Of a stretch of 64,000 nt of DNA, positions 61,162 to 64,000 are shown one piece after another. Under the pieces are notes generated by a model. It was not told the origin of the DNA. It ran no database searches and worked only from the letters and a program-made list of their open reading frames with translations. The first letter of the stretch is position 1; each line of letters begins with the position of its first letter. Made by a program: the position numbers and the translations under genes. Where the stretch lies: positions 1 through 64,000 of the forward strand of contig NZ_JAAIJY010000016.1 of the NCBI RefSeq assembly GCF_011752065.1, read 5' to 3'. This DNA is from Actinomyces sp. ZJ308. Its GTDB lineage: Bacteria > Actinomycetota > Actinomycetes > Actinomycetales > Actinomycetaceae.

Positions 61162-62526
61162 ATGGTCGAGTCCGCCGCTCCCGGCGAGCACCTCTTCACC
61201 GCCGACGAGCTCTTCTTCTCCACCACGGACTCCCACGGCCGCATCCGCCGCGCCAACTCCACCTTCATGCGCCTGTCCGGCTACCCGCGCGGCGCCCTGG
61301 TGGGGCGGGCTCACAACGTCGTGCGGCACGCGGACATGCCCGCGGGCCTGTTCCGCAGCATCTGGGACGCCATCGAGGAGGGGCGGGCCGCCAGCGCCTA
61401 CATCACCAACCGGTCCTCCGACGACGGCCGCTACCGCGTCTTCGCCACGATCGTGCCCTCCGGCTCCGGCTACCTGTCCGTGCGCACGCTGCCGATGCTC
61501 ACCGACCTGCGCGACGACGTCGAGGCCGCCTACGCCCGGGTCCGCGACGTCGAGGAGGCATCGGTCGCTGCCGGCTCCACCCGCCGGGAGGTGGCCGCCG
61601 CCGGGCAGGCCGCCCTCCTGGCCGAGCTGCAGGCCCTGGGATACTCCGACGCCATCGACTTCACCCGCCGGGTGCTGGTCGCCGAGGTCGGCGCGCTCCT
61701 GGCCCACGGCGTCGGCATTCCCGACAGCCCGCAGGCCGACGGGCCCGTGGCCCGGATCCTGGCAGCCATGAGCCGGATCGAGTCCGAGACCGCCGGGCTC
61801 GTCCGTATCCTCAAGGAGGGCCGGCGGCTCGTCGACCTCCTGGGGAGGCGGGCCGGGGAGATCGAGGCCCTCTCGGCCCGTCTGGGCGCCCTGCGCGAGG
61901 CCATGCGAGCCCTCGGCGCCGACGTCGCGGTCCTCGGCCACGGGCCCCAGGCCGACGACGTCGCCGAGCGCTGCCAGCAGGTCGACGCCCTGGTCCTGGA
62001 GTGCTCCGAGCAGCTCCACCCGCTGCGCAGCCAGATCGAGGCGCTGCGCGGCGACCTGGACTCGGTGAGCTTCCGCATCGCCCTGGCCCGCCTGCACAAC
62101 CTGGCCGCCGGGATCTTCGCCCTCCAGATCATCGAGGGCCAGGACGAGGTCGACGCCAACGACGCCGTCGGCAGCCTCAAGGAGCTGTGCACGGCCCTGA
62201 GCGACGGCGCCAGCACCCTGACCGAGCGCGTCGCCCTCCTGGACGCGCGCCGCGAGCTGGTCGGCGGCGAGCTGGACCTCGTGGCCGAAGACCTCGGCGT
62301 CATCCAGGGCCCGATCCTGGAGCTGGTCGAGGCGGCCGCGGCCGCGGGCGCCGGGCAGGCGGACTCCGTGGCCACCGCCCGCACCCTGGCCGGCGTCGGC
62401 TTCGCCGAGGCCCGGGACCTGGCCGACCTGGCCGTGCGCGTGCGCGACCTCGAGGTCCCCTACGAGGCCGAGGCCATCAACACCTGCCTGGCCGACGTGC
62501 GCGCCGCCCTGGACGAGCTCGAGTAG
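61162..62526 (+). CDS. Aer-type PAS protein with long helical C-terminus, no MCP domain
   Basis: A 454-residue soluble protein. The PAS domain (about 10-115) is of the aerotaxis Aer type: GRIRRANSTFMRLSGYPRGA, GRAHNVVRHADMPAGLFRSI, then YITNRSSDDGRYRVFATIVP. In Aer this fold binds FAD. Residues 120-454 are almost entirely helical, Ala/Leu/Glu/Arg-rich with heptad patterns, and lack the conserved hairpin of methyl-accepting chemotaxis proteins. There are no membrane segments and no chemotaxis genes in the window. It may be a cytosolic redox sensor acting through a coiled coil. The ATG at 61162 has AAGGAAGG 5 bases upstream. Confidence 0.85.
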   Translation: MVESAAPGEHLFTADELFFSTTDSHGRIRRANSTFMRLSGYPRGALVGRAHNVVRHADMPAGLFRSIWDAIEEGRAASAYITNRSSDDGRYRVFATIVPSGSGYLSVRTLPMLTDLRDDVEAAYARVRDVEEASVAAGSTRREVAAAGQAALLAELQALGYSDAIDFTRRVLVAEVGALLAHGVGIPDSPQADGPVARILAAMSRIESETAGLVRILKEGRRLVDLLGRRAGEIEALSARLGALREAMRALGADVAVLGHGPQADDVAERCQQVDALVLECSEQLHPLRSQIEALRGDLDSVSFRIALARLHNLAAGIFALQIIEGQDEVDANDAVGSLKELCTALSDGASTLTERVALLDARRELVGGELDLVAEDLGVIQGPILELVEAAAAAGAGQADSVATARTLAGVGFAEARDLADLAVRVRDLEVPYEAEAINTCLADVRAALDELE

Positions 62527-62607
62527 CCGGCCGTCGCAACCCGCGCCGGGCCGCGCGACCGCGAGCCAGTCGCGCTGTTGCGAACGCACGATGAGGCATC
62601 CGCGTGT

Positions 62608-62667
62608 TCGTAGGGTAGGTCGCGCGTTCGTACCCTTTACCCCTCGAACGCGCGACCTAAGGTACGA
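62608..62667. repeat. Family A 60-bp palindromic repeat, copy 3
   Basis: Differs from copy 4 only in the last arm (CCTAAGGTACGA in place of CCTACCCTACGA, 3 of 60 bases). Same orientation as copy 4, and it lies between the convergent PAS and AbiEi/DUF559-like genes. Copies 3 and 4 bracket the latter gene. Confidence 0.85.
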
Positions 62668-62689
62668 CCGCGCGGCTCGGCGTCGGCGG

Positions 62690-63688
62690 TCATTTCCACA
62701 GGTCTGCGACAGGGCGCGCGGTGCGGGCGACCGTCGCCGGGAAGAGAGCCGTGATCCGGGATCGCAGTACATCGAGTTGCTTGAAGTCGGCCCATATGAA
62801 GCGCTCAATGCGCCACCCCATTCGGGTCAGGGCGTCCTGGCGCCGCTTCTCCTTCCACAGGTCCTCAGGAGACTTGTACTTCACCTGGCCGTCGAACTCC
62901 GCGAGCACCCTGTACTCCGGCCAGACCTCATCGGGGAAATAGCGGTGTTCCTCGTCCCGATCCTCAATCGCCATCTGGATGCACGGAGCAGGCAGGCCCA
63001 GGGCGCGCACGAACCAGTGCAGTAGAGACTCGCCCGGCGATTCGACGAAGGCCGAGGCCATCTCGACAACTGCGCGGGCGCGCCGCGCCCCAGCACGCCC
63101 GCCTTGCGCGTCGACGGCTGCCTGAAGCTGGGAACGGGCGGCCTCGACTCGACGGTCTGACTGCGAGTACTGGTATCGCGACGGATGTGCGGCAGCTCGG
63201 AGCGCCGACTCGACCACACAGACCGAGTCGTGAGCGGGAAGGTCGAAGGCGCAGTCGACCGCAGTCCGCATCAAGGTGCTCACAGGAAGCCCCGAGACGC
63301 TGGTGATCTCCTCCTGAGTCAGAGACAGACGTCGTCGGCGCAGATACGCAGCGCGTCGTGCTCCTGGTGGGAGGGGGAGCTTCTGGTGGGGATGGTGCGG
63401 TCGTGAGGGGACGACGACGCTGACGTCCGGTTCATGCCCCCGTAGCCACAGCCCGTGGACGAGGGCGGCCGACTCGTGGCTCAAGCAGCGAGCGGACTCC
63501 ACCTGCAGGCACGCTGCGGCGCAGCGGGCCAGGCTGAGGCGCTTGTCGGCTTCCCAGCGAGGCAGGTTCTGTGCGCCGATGTCCGCGTAGATTCCACGAA
63601 GGACCCTCACGGGGTTGCGCATGGCGTCCGGCGGGCCGGCGGACACGACAACGGGTGGCAGCAGAGGTCGCTCGGGATAGGGCTCCAT
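62690..63688 (-). CDS. AbiEi/DUF559-like protein, second copy
   Basis: A 332-residue soluble protein, distant homologue of 44635-45594. N-terminal half: RCLSHESAALVHGLWLRGHE, then LTQEEITSVSGLPVSTLMRT; middle: ACVESALRAA-like helices. C-terminal half: FVESPGESLLHWFV, PEYRVLAEFDGQVKYKSPED and RQDALTRMGWRIERFIWAD, with the same ESPGES and EFDGxVKY marks as the other copy, suggesting a Vsr/DUF559-type nuclease fold. Start uncertain: ATG at 63688, or GTG at 63724. Family A repeats lie on both sides in direct orientation. No partner gene. Confidence 0.75.
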   Translation of the reverse strand: MEPYPERPLLPPVVVSAGPPDAMRNPVRVLRGIYADIGAQNLPRWEADKRLSLARCAAACLQVESARCLSHESAALVHGLWLRGHEPDVSVVVPSRPHHPHQKLPLPPGARRAAYLRRRRLSLTQEEITSVSGLPVSTLMRTAVDCAFDLPAHDSVCVVESALRAAAHPSRYQYSQSDRRVEAARSQLQAAVDAQGGRAGARRARAVVEMASAFVESPGESLLHWFVRALGLPAPCIQMAIEDRDEEHRYFPDEVWPEYRVLAEFDGQVKYKSPEDLWKEKRRQDALTRMGWRIERFIWADFKQLDVLRSRITALFPATVARTARPVADLWK

Positions 63689-63827
63689 GTGGCAAGAGTG
63701 ATGGGCTGTGACCCAGGCAGCCACCGGAGTATCAGAGCCCTGTGGACGTGGCTTGGTGCGACGGTTCTGTGGCCACCGGGTGACGGCGTCGCCCGGAGGG
63801 TGCCTCGGCCTCGTGCCGACGTCCGGT

Positions 63828-63887
63828 TCGTAGGGTAGGTCGCGCGTTCGTACCCTTTACCCCTCGAACGCGCGACCTACCCTACGA
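63828..63887. repeat. Family A 60-bp palindromic repeat, copy 4
   Basis: The most perfect copy: two 23-base arms that pair without mismatch around the 14-base loop TACCCTTTACCCCT. It stands between the AbiEi/DUF559-like gene start and the stop of the methyltransferase fragment, downstream of the latter. Confidence 0.88.
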
Positions 63888-63932
63888 CCGCACGGGTCAC
63901 ACGCCGGACCGTGCGACGACGAGCTGCACGAG

Positions 63933-64000
63933 CTAGGCGCGGACCAGCTCGACGAGCACCTCGGCGTGGTCGGTGTGGGGGAACATGTCGAACAGGCGGG
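63933..64000 (-). CDS. RNA uracil methyltransferase (RumA/TrmA-like), C-terminal fragment
   Basis: The last 21 residues of a gene that runs off the window, RLFDMFPHTDHAEVLVELVR A then stop. Class I RNA 5-methyluridine methyltransferases (RumA/RlmD/TrmA) end in a very similar DxFPxTxHxE(x)VxLL motif, which supports the call. The rest is outside the window, so the exact member cannot be named. Confidence 0.55.
   Translation of the reverse strand, partial: RLFDMFPHTDHAEVLVELVRA

Overview
The window is a high-GC Gram-positive chromosome segment that looks like Actinomyces or a close relative in the Actinomycetales. This rests on the strong GC bias with GTG starts and ATGA overlaps, HspR/HAIR heat-shock control, DUF3152 and MT0933-type small proteins, a LARTG cell-wall anchor on a fructanase, and a glutamine-hydrolysing NAD synthetase. 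The genus is inferred, not proven. No rRNA, tRNA or CRISPR array was recognised.

Layout: 1-2 kb, the tail of an IS630-type transposase against a NarL-type two-component pair whose kinase looks cut at its N-terminus. 2.2-4.4 kb, a GT2-GtrA glycosyltransferase and a NAGPA-type secreted protein. 4.7-6.8 kb, a small ABC exporter. 6.9-10.1 kb, an iron/siderophore-type ABC importer behind a DtxR/IdeR-like box. 10.1-14.0 kb, a TPR membrane protein coupled to an AAA+ ATPase, then a Bcr/CflA efflux pump. 14.1-15.0 kb, a hypothetical gene and what looks like a decayed toxin-antitoxin locus. 15.5-19.7 kb, dnaK-grpE-dnaJ-hspR with two HAIR operators. 19.8-24.2 kb, three tandem DUF418 membrane-protein paralogues. 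25-30.8 kb, an OmpR-type two-component system divergent from a lipoprotein/HlyD/MacB-like exporter. 31-35 kb, small genes bracketed by repeats (MT0933-like, MmcQ/YjbR, XRE regulator plus DUF2975) and two paralogous lipoproteins. 35.2-37.9 kb, clpB with its own HAIR operator. 38-41 kb, a DUF3152 metalloprotease-like protein and a RES-domain toxin-antitoxin pair. 41.4-45.6 kb, TetR, HAD, LacI and an AbiEi/DUF559-like protein. 45.8-48.6 kb, a cell-wall-anchored GH32 fructanase. 48.9-52.1 kb, PspC and NadE. 52.4-55.3 kb, a mannose-family PTS. 55.5-58.8 kb, three paralogous HAD phosphatases. 58.9-64 kb, GNAT, a serpin lipoprotein, an Aer-type PAS protein, a second AbiEi/DUF559-like protein and the tail of an RNA methyltransferase.

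The best functional link is between the GH32 fructanase and the PTS. Both have an almost identical 16-bp palindrome (GCTAACGCGCGTTAGC and GCTAACGCGAGTTAGC) in the upstream region, and a LacI-family gene lies 1.5 kb from the fructanase. This resembles a levanase plus LevDEFG fructose-PTS regulon split over two loci. HspR, dnaK and clpB form a second visible regulon.

The least explained structure is two families of intergenic repeats. Family A is a 60-bp hairpin with a stem of up to 23 bp, present four times and always downstream of a gene. Family B consists of arrays of GGGGACAT-type modules in direct and inverted orientation, at six loci. Two distantly related nuclease-like genes (44.6 and 62.7 kb) are each bracketed by same-orientation copies of one family (164-bp copies of B, 60-bp copies of A). 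MmcQ and the XRE-DUF2975 pair are likewise bracketed by B arrays. Exchange of small gene cassettes by recombination between repeats is a hypothesis that comparative genomics could test.
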